Positions 34,158 through 45,739 of a stretch of 64,000 bases of DNA are shown piece after piece. Within the stretch, counting starts at the first letter, position 1. The number at the start of each line of letters is the position of its first letter. Where the stretch lies: the NCBI GenBank assembly GCA_003116875.1, contig BCKT01000008.1:124001-188000 (forward strand), read 5' to 3'. The notes below the pieces were generated by a model. The model worked only from the letters and a program-made list of their open reading frames with translations. It was not told the DNA's origin and ran no database searches. Source of the stretch: Takashimella koratensis. Taxonomy: Eukaryota; Basidiomycota; Tremellomycetes; Trichosporonales; Tetragoniomycetaceae. A program made the position numbers and the translations under genes.

Positions 34158-36386
34158 CTATTCCGCTACACTGTTCTCTTTGTCTCCTCCCCGAGGCTTC
34201 TCAAGCCCAGCTGTCTTCTCGACGTCGGGGACCTGCAATTCGTCCTCAACCTCTGTGTCTGACGCAGGAGTGTCGATAACTGGGGGCTCAGGTGCCTTGG
34301 CACCGGCTGCAGCAGGGGGTGGACCGTCCAGAGGCAGGTCCTGAGTGTAAGGTTAGCTTCTAGTCCACGTTTAACATCTCTGACTCACCTTGATGAATGC
34401 ACACATGAAAAGTGCGAGACCAACCACAGGAACGAAGAAGATGAAAACATCGTGCAGCCCGTCCATGTCTGAATGATCAGTTCCGACTCTCTCTGAGAAT
34501 GAAATCAACTCACAAGCCTGCTTGATGGCGGTTACCGTCGCAGCGTCCAGGTCAGACGGAATGGAGAAGCTCGTCTTGAGCGACTCTCGAAGCGACTCCG
34601 ACAAGTCGGACGGAAGGTTCTGGTAGAAGACGTTCTGGAGAACCGTGTTGCCGATAGCCAGTCCCACTGCACCGCCACTCTGAGAAAAGTCAGTACAACA
34701 CGACATACGTGGACACGCTACTAACTGTTCGGGCAAAGCTAGGCGTTGTCAGCGTATGCTCGGACTCATGGGCTCAAGGACTCACTTGCGAACACCAGTA
34801 ACAGCTGCTCGGTCAGAAGACGGGCCAGATGCTTGTGCCAATACCAGCGCTATGGATAGTCAGCGACGGCAAATGTCGCGTCCAGAACCGAACTCACTGC
34901 TCTGAATGGTCGATCCAAGTCCAAGACCCTGCAAGAGCAAGCACACAATCATCACTCCTTGACTCGTCTCTGGTCCGAAGCAGATCTGAGCACCCTGGCC
35001 GGCAAACCAGACAACGAAACCGACGAAAAATGACATCCATGTCCGGTTAGTCCACTTGACCACGAAACCGGAGATGGTCGTCGTGAGGACCTGGCTGAGC
35101 ACGAGGGGCAGGAGGAAAGCGGCAGAGAGGATCGCCGAGTCGCCCATGACGTTTTGGAAGTAAAGAGGGGTGAAGTAGACTAGAGCAAGGGTGAGTATTG
35201 GGCTGAGTGGAGACACTCACTTCCGCCGTAGAAGACGATGCCGACAAGCCATGTCTGACAAATGAGCAGGCAAACGTTTCGATTCCGCAAGCTTCAAGCG
35301 CGTCAGCTACCATCTGGAAAACTGCAAACCACCACTCACATGCGAGCTGGGAAGAGGGGAAGAGCAGCAAACCAGCCTTCCACCAAGATGAAAGCGCAAA
35401 CGGCTAGTGCGCCCACGACGAAGAGTGCAATGACAGTAGGACTGTTCCACGCAAACGTCGAGCCACCTCCACTCAGCGGGACCTTCACTTGTGTCAGCAG
35501 AGTTGGGCACGCGCAATATTCAAGAGCTTACCAAAAGACAAATGGTCATGGTCAAGCTGAGCACAGCACCGAGCCAGTCCATTTGCAGCATCTTGTCCTT
35601 GATGTTCCCCTGCATTGGCTTGAGAGGGACCGTCAACTGAATCAAGACCATGGTAAGAGCAGCCACTGGGGTCCGTTGTCAGTGAGCGTCCACAAGAGGG
35701 GCAGGAAAAAACCTACTCGGAGGGATGATCCAGAACGCCCACGACCAGCTCGCCTTTTCGGCAAGTACAGCTCCCAGAAACGGACCAACCGCTACAGAAT
35801 GTCAACAAGGCTCAAAAGCTGACCACAAGTTGCTCACCAGAACCCAGGGCGATCCCAATGCCAAGCAAGCCAAGATACTTGCCACGCTCCCGGTGCGTGA
35901 CCACGTCAGACATGATGATCATCGTGAGACTGTTGATCCCGCCTCCGCCGATACCAGCCACGGCTCGGGCACAGTATAGCCAGACCTTGTTCTTAGCGAA
36001 GCCAGCCAAAAGGTCACCAAGCGCAAACACCGCTCTGATCTTGTCAGCGCTGACAAACCAGGTAAAACCTACAAAGACCCCATCAAGACGTATTTCCTCC
36101 CAAAGCAATCAGACAGCCTCGACGTGATGATCTGGAATGACGTGTTGGCGACCAAGAACGCAGTTCCAGCCCATGTGATACTGCTCGACGCGTCCAAGTC
36201 TCTCCCGACAATCGGCAAGATCGTGCTGACGCTAGTCGAGTCGACAAAGCTAAGGAATAGGGATATTTGAAGGCCGAAGAAGAGGAGGTAGAGTTTGGAT
36301 TGGGAGAGGCGAGTCGTTTGGTCGGTGAGGACAACCTTGGGCTTGGTGGCCACTGCGGTGGAGTCGCTTCGCGAGTTGTCACTCAT
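34158..36386 (-). CDS. MFS transporter, DHA2 (14-TM drug/H+ antiporter) type
   Basis: Starts MSDNSRSDSTAVATKP; TM1 carries LFFGLQISLFLSFVDSTSVSTILP (Asp in TM1). Motif A is SRLSDCFGRKYVLM, and the Gly-rich ARAVAGIGGGGINSLTMIIMSD segment follows. Motif C and the TM5-6 turn are GIALGSGVGPFLGAVLA and SWAFWIIPP. Later segments include VYFTPLYFQNVMG and RTSGGAVGLAIGNTVLQ. The C-terminal tail is acidic and Pro-rich, stopping at 34158. Such proteins export drugs or metabolites, or carry small acids, at the plasma membrane. About 12 exons. It is divergent from the deacetylase-like hydrolase at 37041 across 654 nt, so the two probably share regulation. Confidence 0.88.
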
Positions 36387-37040
36387 GGTGAATGTGGGAA
36401 AGGGGGTGGGGGGTAACGAAGCTGTCCAAAGGAATCAGTCCTCAGTGTTTGTCGGCGGAACGGTCTATGTATGGAGAGTCGTCGAGGTCTGTCGGTACGG
36501 TTGGCTTCACGAAAATTCAATATCAAGATCAGCTCAAGTCACCGCATCACCGGTACACAGCCGTATTGGCGGCATTGGCAGGTATGGAGCACTGTCGACC
36601 CGGCCGACCGCATTGACGGATGAGCTCGAGCGAAAGGGTCTATCGGAGGGGATGTAGCCCGGGTCCAGGCGTCGGAATGACCCAAACTTGACTCGTCGGA
36701 ATTTTTCATGGTCTCGCGGTGGTTTCGGAAGCCAAATACTTGTCCAGATAAGCAAGCGGGCAGGTCTCCTCCCGCGTCCACTGAATGGCCCATTCTGAAG
36801 AGTTTCCATCCACGACCTGCGTGCACCCTTGCGTAACTCCTGACTCTCATCCTGGCCCATGCCCGAGCCGATTCTTGCTAATCTATCGGGACTGGCCAGT
36901 GCTTGCAACTAAGAGATCGTTTCCGACGTGGAGGACTCATACATTACCACGGCTCTCAGCCCCCTCCCCCACTTCCGCTCACTCATCCACTCACTCATTC
37001 ACCTTACTCACTCATCCTTCCCCATTCTCACCACTACACA
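36387..37040. promoter_or_regulatory. Shared divergent promoter: exporter / PuuE-like hydrolase
   Basis: 654 nt with no supported exon. The side facing the hydrolase ends in a C/T-rich leader (36950-37040). A CGG-N7-CCG inverted pair lies at 36551-36563, a possible Zn(2)Cys(6) site but common by chance in GC-rich DNA. Confidence 0.4.
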
Positions 37041-38258
37041 ATGGCGACCACCTACGACGATGCTTGGATGAAGCGTGACCTTTTCGGTTACGGCCCCGAC
37101 CGCCCGGACGCCAAGTGGCCCAAGGGCGCGAAGATTGCCGTCAACTGTGAGTGGCTTGCTTCCAAGTAGTGAGCCCCGACTGACGCTGAGAAGTCGTTCT
37201 CAACCACGAGGAGGGTGGTGAGCGATCCCCGGAGGACGGTGACGACCAGGCCGAGACTGTTCTCCACGAGTTCGGTACTGTCGTAAGTGCCTCCCACCCT
37301 CTTTCACAGTCCCCAAAGACTCACCTGCCCAGCTCGCTACCCTCCCGGGCAAGCGTGACCCGGCCACCGAGTCTCAATTCGACTACGGCTCGCGTGCTGC
37401 CGTCTGGCGTCTCATGCGTCTCTTCAAGAAGCACGACATCCCCATCACCTGGTACGCCGTCGGTCGTGCCTTTGAGCGCAACCCGGCCGTCGCCAAGTAC
37501 GCCGAGGAGAACAACCACGAGGTTGCCAGCCACTGCTACAAGGTGGGTCATATATCTGGACTTTGCTGACCATACAGTGGAAGGCGTACACCGGTATGAC
37601 CGACGCCGAGGAGGAGGAGTACATCCGCAAGGCTGTCGCCGCCTACAAAGCCACTTCGCCCACTGGCAAGGTCCCCGTTGGTGTAAGTCAATCTTCCAGA
37701 ATCTAGTGCTCTTCTAACCCGTGCAGTGGTTCTACGGCCGCCCATCCGACCGATCCCTGCCCCTCGTCGCCAAGGTCTACAAGGAGCTCGGCCACGAGCT
37801 CCTCTACTGGGCTGACACCTACGCCGACGACCTCCCGTACTACACCACTAAGCCATTCGGGGAGGAGGGCGAGAAGATCGTCATGATGCCTTACACTCTT
37901 GACTGCGTGAGTCGTAACCGGTCGACATCACTGACTTTCCATAGAACGACTTCAAGTTTTGGCAGGGACAGATGGGCTCGGACGACGCTTTCGCTCAGCA
38001 CTGCATCAACGCCTTTGAGTGAGTCATCTACACAGCACAGCTGCTAACCCACTCAGCACCATTCGCGAGGAGGGTCTCGAGGGCAAGTCCGCTTACATCA
38101 CCATCGCCCTCCACTCCCGATGGATCGGCCGACCGGGTCGTTTCCCTGCGCTTAAGAAGATGATTGAGCACTTCAGCCAGTACGACGACGTCTGGTTCGC
38201 TACCCGCGAGCAGATTGCTCGTCACTGGGTCGCCACTTACCCCCCTAACCAGGCTTAA
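37041..38258 (+). CDS. Polysaccharide-deacetylase-fold hydrolase of the PuuE / cyclic imidase type
   Basis: About 300 residues in seven exons. The sequence follows the metal-independent allantoinase (PuuE) and cyclic-imide hydrolase branch of the NodB fold rather than chitin deacetylases: FVLNHEEGGERS early on, WRLMRLFKKHDIPITWYAVGRA, HEVASHCYKWKAYT, a GWFYGRPSDRSL strand, LLYWADTYADDLPYY, and HSRWIGRPGRFPALKKMIEH. There is no signal peptide, consistent with a cytosolic ring-opening hydrolase. Known members open allantoin or cyclic imides (succinimide-like rings). Introns are near 37147-37192, 37283-37332, 37542-37578, 37684-37726, 37906-37944 and 38021-38056. Strong C-ending codon bias suggests good expression. 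Neighbours (OYE, amidase, MFS, regulator) fit ring opening followed by amide hydrolysis. Confidence 0.85.
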
Positions 38259-38371
38259 ACATAGATGTAGTTTTTGGTAGCAGCATGACCATAGAAGAAT
38301 GCACGTTGTCTATTATCTCAATGACCTAATTGATACATCCAAGTCTAAGATTCTACAACGTTGTCTAGTTA

Positions 38372-41300
38372 TTAAGGGGGCAGCATATTCCCCATCGAGT
38401 TTATATTGTTACTCATCATTCCATTGGTGTTCATCATCGAGCTCGAAGTCGCAATGTTGCCGGGGAAGAAGGCGGCGAGGTCCCACAGCGATTCGGGTGC
38501 GGTGGAGTATGCGTTTCGCTCGTCTCCTAACGGCAACCCGATCGCGCGCATGATCTCCACGTACTCGCCAGCAGTGTTGGGCGCTGTCAAGGTTAGCAAG
38601 GCTCCCTGGATCATCGTGCCCACTCACAGATGTTGTTGGTCGCTTCGGCTGACGCTTTCTGCCATTCCTCTACGGCTGTGGTGCCAGCAGCCAAATTCTG
38701 CGTGTCTTTGTGCACCCCCAAACTCAGCTGCTCGACACAAACAGACGACAGCTCCTCGAAGACGTCGTACAGAACTTCAGACGTGCGGTCTCGATGAGAG
38801 TAGGCGAACAATGTGTTTGACGCCGCTTTGATAGCGCTAAAGACGTCTTTCAAAGGCAGGACGTTTGGCTGCAGGAAGACGGCGTAAAGAAGGGCAAGTC
38901 CGCAGATAAACGTCGAGCGAACGCTGGTGCTTGAGCCAGGTTGACCAAGCTGATGCGTCTTTTTCCTACAGGTTAGCTCTGCCTCCTCCGTCCAACATAC
39001 TGTAGCTCGCATCCTCGCGCCGCGTTCTTGGCCAGCAATGGCAGAAGAGCCTGCTTGGCCACTTCGTCGTTGGCGTTGGTACACAGCGGCCGGATAAGCT
39101 GTAGCCTCGCTTCGACCCCTCGAAGTGAGAACCAATCCCGGCTGCAGCATGGCAACGCCCAACAACCGTTTGCCGACGCCTCGCGCGGGATCGCCGCCTC
39201 CCAGTCGTCAATCTCTTTCAACAGCGCCCACGGGTCATTGTCTCCGCTACCTGCGGGACGGGACACCGTGTACACCGCCCGCTGGATACGGCTCTCGATT
39301 CGCTTCAGCTTGATATAGTGGATCGACGAGGACATGGACGACGCCCGCATCGTGGGAATAGACAGTTGAGACTCGGGAGTAAAGTAGTCCGGAAGGTCAA
39401 CGTCAATGTCGTCGTCAGAGATGCCGGGCGGACGGCCAAGGAGAAGAGCCATCATGCGGTCGAGAATGTAGCTTACGATTAGCTCTGACTGCTACCCCGA
39501 CTCACCATGTCCAGAAGACTCTCTTACGCATCTCAATCTCGTACTTGCCAAGCACCCGCATAGCCTTCCCAGCAACATTACGATGGAGCCCAAGTCCAAT
39601 GCACCTGACTTTAGTACTTGACGCTATCTCAACTCACAGTCTAATGGCAACACCAGAGATATACCAAACCGACGGTCCTCTACTGTCTCGGATCGAGTAC
39701 ATAGCCAGCAGCAAGAAACCTGACGTCAGCGTTGTCAAGACCAAGGGCTCACCTTGGAGGTTGGCAAGGTTGTGCAGCTGGACAATGGTGTTGAGATACG
39801 GCTGGGCGAGCGCATAGTACTCTTCGGGTCGCAAAAGACCTGGCAAGTTCATATCTTTGCACAACTGGCTGCCGATTGCCAAGACCATGAGAACAAAGAA
39901 CGCCGCCGTGGCTCCATCGCGGTCGAGAGGCCGTTCCTGCCCAACAGCAACCAACAATGCGTTTCGTATCCGCCATTGGATATCAAACGTCACCCAGTCC
40001 ATGAACGGATACTGCCATCAGCCCGACACCTCTGGAAGACTTACCCTTGGGTGAAGATGTTGAAAGACAGTCTCCAACACAACCGCCGCGACTCCATCCG
40101 AGATCGGCTTTTGTATGCTTTGCCGTAAGATTCCCATGGGTAGCGGCGGATGGCTTGGAGTTTGCGAGGTAGGTACCGGTCTCAACAAACTTTCCAGATT
40201 GTGCGCGTGGGTCGTTTGCATCCCCTTGGCAATAATTGTGCCCCAAAGCGATCCTGACGACTCTCCGACGTAGTGCGGCTCCGCTGCAGCCTCCAGTGAG
40301 ATCATCGCAAGCCCCTTTGCCGCCTCAAACATCGACCCCTCGTCGCTATTGATACCCGGAGATACGCCAGAGGTCGGCTCTTCTCGTCTCACATTCGTTG
40401 GAGAGGATGAAGGAGCCTTTCGGGTGGATGGGGGCTGTGGAGGTTGAAGAGGTGCAGCAGACTTGTTGACGGACATTGCGAGAGGAGGGATGTTGAAGGA
40501 AGGTGGCGAGAAGGGTCGCGTCGACTGGTTCTGCGAGGTGATAGAAGACAGCAGTGTCTGCCACTCCTCCTCGTTCCCCCTTCCTTGCGCGGCCAACGCG
40601 GTCGTCCAACTGTTCCAGTCAAAGTCTGTCCCCTTGCTCGGATCGACACAGCTGGCGTACAGCGACGCAAGGTTGGATGGCGTGGAAGTGCCGTTCGAGT
40701 TGGCACCCGAGGGGGTAACCGATGACAACAGGCTAGACTCTGTTGCGCTGTTCGAAAGCATAGTGAGAGCTGGAGCAGCGGATTCGGCGGACAACGGAGG
40801 GTGGATGGCCGACGAGTCCGGTGAGACAGGCTCAGAGGGCGGAATGCTCGAACGCGAAGGTGACGACGCTCCGCTGCGGTCTGGCGGCTGCGAGGATGAA
40901 GACCTGTCTGTCAGCTTGGTCAGAAGCGTTTCTCACGGATCCGACCTCACACGCTTGGCCTTGTCTGGCCTAGCCGAGAGGATACATTCGGAGCCGCTAT
41001 CCAAGCAGTTTCTCTGCAGACGAGGGTTAGTCTTAGTCGAGGCTGTCGTCAAGAGATACGTACACATGTCTGGAAAAACGGAAACAGTCAGTCAGACTCC
41101 AAAATCACGCTGAGAGAGCAACGGGCACACTCACTTGTCCACCTTCATTCTCAATCACACATCGCTACAGGAGGACAGGGTCAGCGCTATGCTATAAGAC
41201 CGGTCCATATGAGGCAAGTTCGGAAGGGCGAGTCCGTCGGGACGGACGCTAATGGAACAGGGTGCGGAATGCGCCTACACCTACCTGCTTGCGATTTCGA

Positions 41301-41398
41301 CACCGCTCGCATGCCTGAGAGGTGTAGGTATGAGGGCGGGCCCTTCGCTGCCCCGTGACCGGCTGCACCTTGGCCTTGGACTCGTAACTATCGTCCAT
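38372..41398 (-). CDS. Zn(2)Cys(6) fungal transcription factor with a 6-nt microexon
   Basis: The zinc cluster is built from four exons: QACERCRNRKQ (exon 1), RCVIENEGGQ (30-nt exon, 41135-41164), Thr-Cys (6-nt exon, 41064-41069), and RNCLDSGSECILS. The joined spacing is C-x2-C-x6-C-x9-C-x2-C-x6-C. Without the microexon the fourth cysteine is missing. A Ser/Pro-rich linker follows, then the fungal regulatory domain: YPFMDWVTFDIQWRIR, RVFWTWYILDRMMALLLGRPPGISDDDIDVDLP, and downstream helices. The protein ends in a Met/Asn-rich tail (SMMNTNGMMSNNINSMGNM) at 38372. It lies between the ring-opening hydrolase and the Old Yellow Enzyme, so it is the likely regulator of this group. It is convergent with the hydrolase, 113 nt away. 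Confidence 0.87.
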
Positions 41399-41844
41399 GA
41401 CGAGATGAGGAGGAAGAAGTAGGAATGGGGTGACAAAGATGCGGAGGTCGATGGAATAAGTCGGATTGAATTGGGAATAAACTTTTGGCCGCGGCAGGGT
41501 GGGAGTAGGCGCCAGGTATGGGCTGTTTGGGTGAGTGGGTGGGCGCCTGCGTACGGTGAAGAAGAGACTTTGGCCCACGATAACGTTTTCTTTCCTGATT
41601 GGCCTCACGCCTCTCTGACCCCGCTCTGTGCTGCCGTGCTTGCCTCTACGGGATTTTACGGGCCAAAGCCTGAGAGGCTGCTCCTCTCTTGGAAACCCTT
41701 AAAATCAGGTGGGACTGTAGGACCAAAGAGGCGAAACGAAAGATGCATCCCATATCCCGAGGGTCGCGCTCAAATTACCCTGGCCCACACTGTCCAGGCC
41801 CTAAAAACAAGCGAGAAACGAAACGTCTATACAAAAGCAATACT

Positions 41845-43243
41845 CTACTCGGCAAGCTGACCCTTGAGTCGGTCAGTGGAAGACGATACGACCTGGTTGG
41901 GGTGAACCGTATAGCCGACCTCATTGTCGTCGAAGGGCCCGTAGAACCGTGTTCGATCCCACTTGTACAGGGGCTGGTTGTTGCGCAGTCGCTCGACGAG
42001 GTCTGCATTAGCACTGTTTGTGTCAGTCATGGCGCCTTGGTGCGGTCGTGTGAGCACTCACGTGAAGTAGCGACCGAAAGCGACGAGGTCGTGGGTACCG
42101 GTTTGAATGCCCTCGTCGAGGTTGTCGGGCCCAAAGCCGCCAGCGGCAATAAGCGGGGTCGAGCCCAAGGCAGCTCGGAAGGGACGGAGGGAGATATCGC
42201 TCTGGACGGACATGTCCGCAAGCGCGAGCTGCTTCTCGGACGCACTCTTGAACTCGTCGAATCGGGGCTCAATCAGATGGCTATGAACGTCAACTGTTGC
42301 CTTCTCCCTTCAATACTTACACGTAAGCAAGGCCCATCTGGCTCAACTGTGTGCACAAGTAGGTCCACTGCTCAATACGCTTCTCGCCAAAGGTCTGGTT
42401 GAACAGACCGAATGGGCTCAATCGAACGGCAACCCGGCCAGACCCGATCGCAGCGCAGAGCTTCTCAACCGTCTCAATAGTGAATTTGCATCGCTTCTCA
42501 ATCGAGCCACCGTAGTCATCTGTCCGGAGGTTGACTAGGGTTGTCAACGCCGTACCAACAAGATACTCACTGTTGCTGTGGTGGAACTGGTCGAACAAGT
42601 ATCCGTTACCAGCGTGAATCTCGATGCCGTCGAATCCAGCGGCCCTGGCAGCTTTGGCAGCCGCAACAAAGTCCTCTTGAGTCTGCTGGATCTCCTCAAC
42701 CGTCATGGACTTGGGGGCCTCGAACGGGCGGGCGGAGAAGCCTGCCCAGGAAAAGTCGCCTTCGATCGGGACCGACGAGCTACTCTCCGGAAGCGTTCCG
42801 GTGAGGCCAGAATGGGTGTTCCGCCCCTGGTGCCAGAGCTGAGCAAAGAAGACACCGCCCTTGGCGTGCACAGCGTCGACGACGGGTGCCCAAGCCGATC
42901 GCTGCTCCTCGGTGAACCAGCCAGGGATACCGAAAACTCCAGAAGCGCGCAAAGAGACGGGACTAGGAAAGTCAGCTAAAGCTCTGTCACTGTCGACTCA
43001 CGTTGCTTCGCTAATGAGGAGGCCTCCTGGGGTCGCACGCTCGCTGTAGTACTGTGCCATGAGAGCGTTCGGCACCCATGTCTGCTCGGTCGTCTCAGAC
43101 TTGGTCGCTCGGTTCCTCGTCCTGTCCACTGTCAGCTAAGTCGGACTGGTTAACCGCTGCACTCACAAAGGGGCCAAGACAACACGGTGCGAGAGAGAAA
43201 CTTCTCCAATCTGAATGGGGTCCCAGGGGGTAGTGACGGTCAT
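41845..43243 (-). CDS. Old Yellow Enzyme family NADH:flavin oxidoreductase
   Basis: Starts TVTTPWDPIQIGEVSLSHRVVLAP, then LTRNRA across an intron, the usual OYE N-terminus. FMN and substrate residues are seen in LISEATPVS, FFAQLWHQGR, GFDGIEIHAGNGYLFDQF (catalytic His-x2-Asn), NLRTDDYGGS, VAVRLSPFG and LIAAGGFGPDN. About 375 residues. A 36-nt intron (42535-42570) is in phase, so it can be mistaken for coding; removing it restores the family's HSN..LRTDDYGG junction. These enzymes reduce activated C=C bonds with NAD(P)H; HxnT of the Aspergillus nicotinate pathway is a member. It is divergent from the amidase. Confidence 0.92.
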
Positions 43244-43805
43244 AGTGTATGCACAAGAGGTGGGTGAGTGATAGTTGACTGCTTGACCTCAGGTGTAAAT
43301 CTTTATGCAGGACGTGGATGTGCATGCGACATTACAACAACACCCGACTTTCCGCGCTTGACGGATAGGCGCAAGTGCGGCCGTGCTTGGGCGAGACGAC
43401 GCACCAATGGAAACAGCGATAAGGGTTTCCGAACCTGCGGCTCAGTCCCAGTCGTGCGGCATCCTTCAGGGAGAAGAGAGGGCAGGATGTTGCTCGTTTA
43501 TGACGCGGGACAGGGTGACACCAAATTGTTCGGAGGGGTAGGAATATTTTTCTGCTTTGGGATTTTCTGCTTGGTTGGCCTTCGGAACGAGATAAGGTCG
43601 TTCCGACAACCCGGCCGGGACTCGGAGAGACTGGCCTGAGTCCAATTCACGGCATTGGGTCCACCGACGACCCAATGGCGTCCTCCACCATGCATGCGAG
43701 ACCCGGGCATTGACCGACCAAGTTGTGTACACAGATGGATGATAAATCTCTTGGCCGACTTTGCTCACCATCATCCATACCTCCATCATTGTTACCACCC
43801 ACGCC
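43244..43805. promoter_or_regulatory. Shared divergent promoter: Old Yellow Enzyme / amidase
   Basis: 562 nt between divergent ATGs. No exon is seen. A CCCGGCCGGG palindrome lies at 43610-43619. The amidase side ends in a CATCCATACCTCCATC-type leader. Confidence 0.45.
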
Positions 43806-45290
43806 ATGACCGTCGCTACCACCAAGCCCCTCTACAAGTTGTCCGCGACCGAGGTCGCTGCGCTCACCCGCTCTGGTCAGCTCTCCGTTGAGGAGTAGTA
43901 AGTCCAGTCGTCATCATGTTGCATATTTACTAATCCGGGACAGCGCCAAGGCCCTCATTGCTCGCGTTGAGGAGCGGGACCCCGTCGTTCACGGCTGGGC
44001 CTACTTCAACCCCGAGGTCATCCTTGCCTCTGCCCGGGAGCTTGATGCCATCCCCGCTGACCAGCGTGGTCTCCTCCACGGTGTCGCTGTCGCCGTCAAG
44101 GATGTCATCCACACCAAAGACATGCCGACCCAGCACTTCTCCCCTATCTACAAGGGCGACCACCCGGTCCTTGACGCCGCTGTTGTTGCGACCCTCCGCA
44201 CCAGCGGTGCTCTCATCTTCGGCAAGACCCACACCACCGAGTTTGCTACGTAAGTGGATAGCACCATTTCTCTCCCAAGACTGACCGTGCTTGCAGTTGC
44301 CAGAAGGGCCCACCCACTTGCAACCCCCACGACCCTACCCGTACCGCCGGTGGTAGCTCGTCCGGCTCTGGTGCGGTTGTTGGTGACTTCCAGGTCCCTC
44401 TCTCCCTTGGTACCCAGACCGGCGGTAGCACCATCCGTCCAGCTTCTTACAACGGCATCTTCGCTCTCAAGCCCACTTGGAACGCCATCTCTCGCGAGGG
44501 CTTGAAGATGTGTACGTTCCCTTTGAAATCCCCCTCTCGCATTAACTAAAACATCACAGATTCCATTTCGTGCGACACCGTCGGTCTCTACTCGCGCAGC
44601 GTTGACGACCTCGAGCTCTTGTGCGAGGTCTTCCGTCTCGCTGATGACGTCGCTCCCGCCCCTGCCCCGCTCGACCTCAAAGGCGCCAAATTCGGCTTTG
44701 TCAAGACTCACGTCTGGCCCAAGGCCGAGGAGCCCATCCAGGCCGCTTGGGAGCAGGCCAAGCAGCTCTTGACCGCTGCCGGCGCCGAGGTGGAGGAGGT
44801 CACCCTTCCTTCCCAGTTCGACAACATGGGCGTCTGGCACCGAAACATCCTCCACATGGAGGGTCAGAGCTCTTTCCTCCCAGACTACCTCAAGTCGCCC
44901 GAGCTCCTCGACCCCTGGGTCACCAAGCACGTCGTGAACGACACCAACACCTCCCGACGCGAGCAGCTCGAGTCGTATGACAACATTGCCGCCCTCCGCC
45001 CGGTCATCGATTCGATTGCAGCAAAATACACTGCTCTTATTACTCCCAGTGTCACGAGCGAGGCACCCGTCATGGAGGAGCCACTCCGCTTCACTGGTGA
45101 CGCCTCGTTCTGCCTCATGTGGACCGTCCTCCACCTCCCTGTCGTCAACGTTCCTGGCTTTGTCGGTCCCAACGGCATGCCTGTGGGTCTCTCCCTCGTC
45201 GCCCCCCGGTACCACGAGCAGGATCTCTTGCGGACCACTCAGCAAGTCTCCAAAGTCTTCTCTCAGGGTGGTTGGTCTCTCGACAAGTAA
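43806..45290 (+). CDS. Amidase signature family hydrolase
   Basis: Starts MTVATTKPLYKLSATEVAALT. The Ser-cisSer-Lys triad is present: Lys in GVAVAVKDVI, cis-Ser in RTAGGSSSGSGAVV, nucleophile Ser in GTQTGGSTIRPAS. Length (about 430 residues) and the TCNPHDPTRTAGGS segment are standard. Four introns or so, near 43900-43944, 44251-44294 and 44510-44560; the last exon is long. It hydrolyses an amide to acid plus ammonia in the cytosol. Paired divergently with the OYE and near the ring-opening hydrolase, it is a good candidate for deamidating a ring-opened imide (the HxnN-type step). A 1,245-nt open frame on the opposite strand (44148-45392) is a codon-bias shadow. Part of its 3' end is duplicated near 47.2 kb. 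Confidence 0.93.
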
Positions 45291-45739
45291 ATAGTAGCAT
45301 AGACATGTGATTTGGGCTGTATGTTCAATTCGAATAGCCCTTTGTAATGACCATTCATCAAACGCAAAAACGAGCACACCATGGGCTGTCAAACCACGAG
45401 CTAATCAACAGGTGCATGTTCGAAGTATCCTGAGCCTTATACATTACTCTTGGCAAGACAACGCCCAATCGAAGTCAAGCAAAGACATCGCATCTTCATC
45501 CAACGACTCCTTCAAGGTTATCCGATCGTTCTACTTGTCCGAGCTGTGGAATGTGCGATTGAGCATTCGGTCCGGCAGACTTTGATGCCGCCTAGGAGTT
45601 GACCCTGCGTATCACCTCCTGACCCAACATGATGAAATGGATGCATGCGTGTAGCGTCGAGAGCTTTGGCGAGAAACCTGCATATCTCGAATGTATCTAC
45701 AGTACTTCAAGCTTGGTAGCCCGTAGAGCGACTCGGTCT
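45291..45739. other. Convergent intergenic, no gene seen
   Basis: 449 nt between the amidase stop (plus) and the small-gene stop (minus). It contains the amidase 3' segment CATAGACATGTGATT (45298-45312), of which a copy exists near 47250. Nothing else is supported. Confidence 0.5.

Noticed and set aside
36598..43617. The 9-mer ACCCGGCCG present in both divergent promoters of the catabolic cluster (36598-36606 and 43609-43617)
   Set aside because: With two regions of about 600 nt, a few shared 9-mers are expected by chance, more so in GC-rich DNA. Not enough for a regulator site.
44148..45392. A 414-residue open frame antisense to the amidase
   Set aside because: It overlaps well-conserved amidase exons and reads through their introns. 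Its Gly/Val/Glu/Asp-rich translation is what C-ending codon bias produces on the opposite strand.
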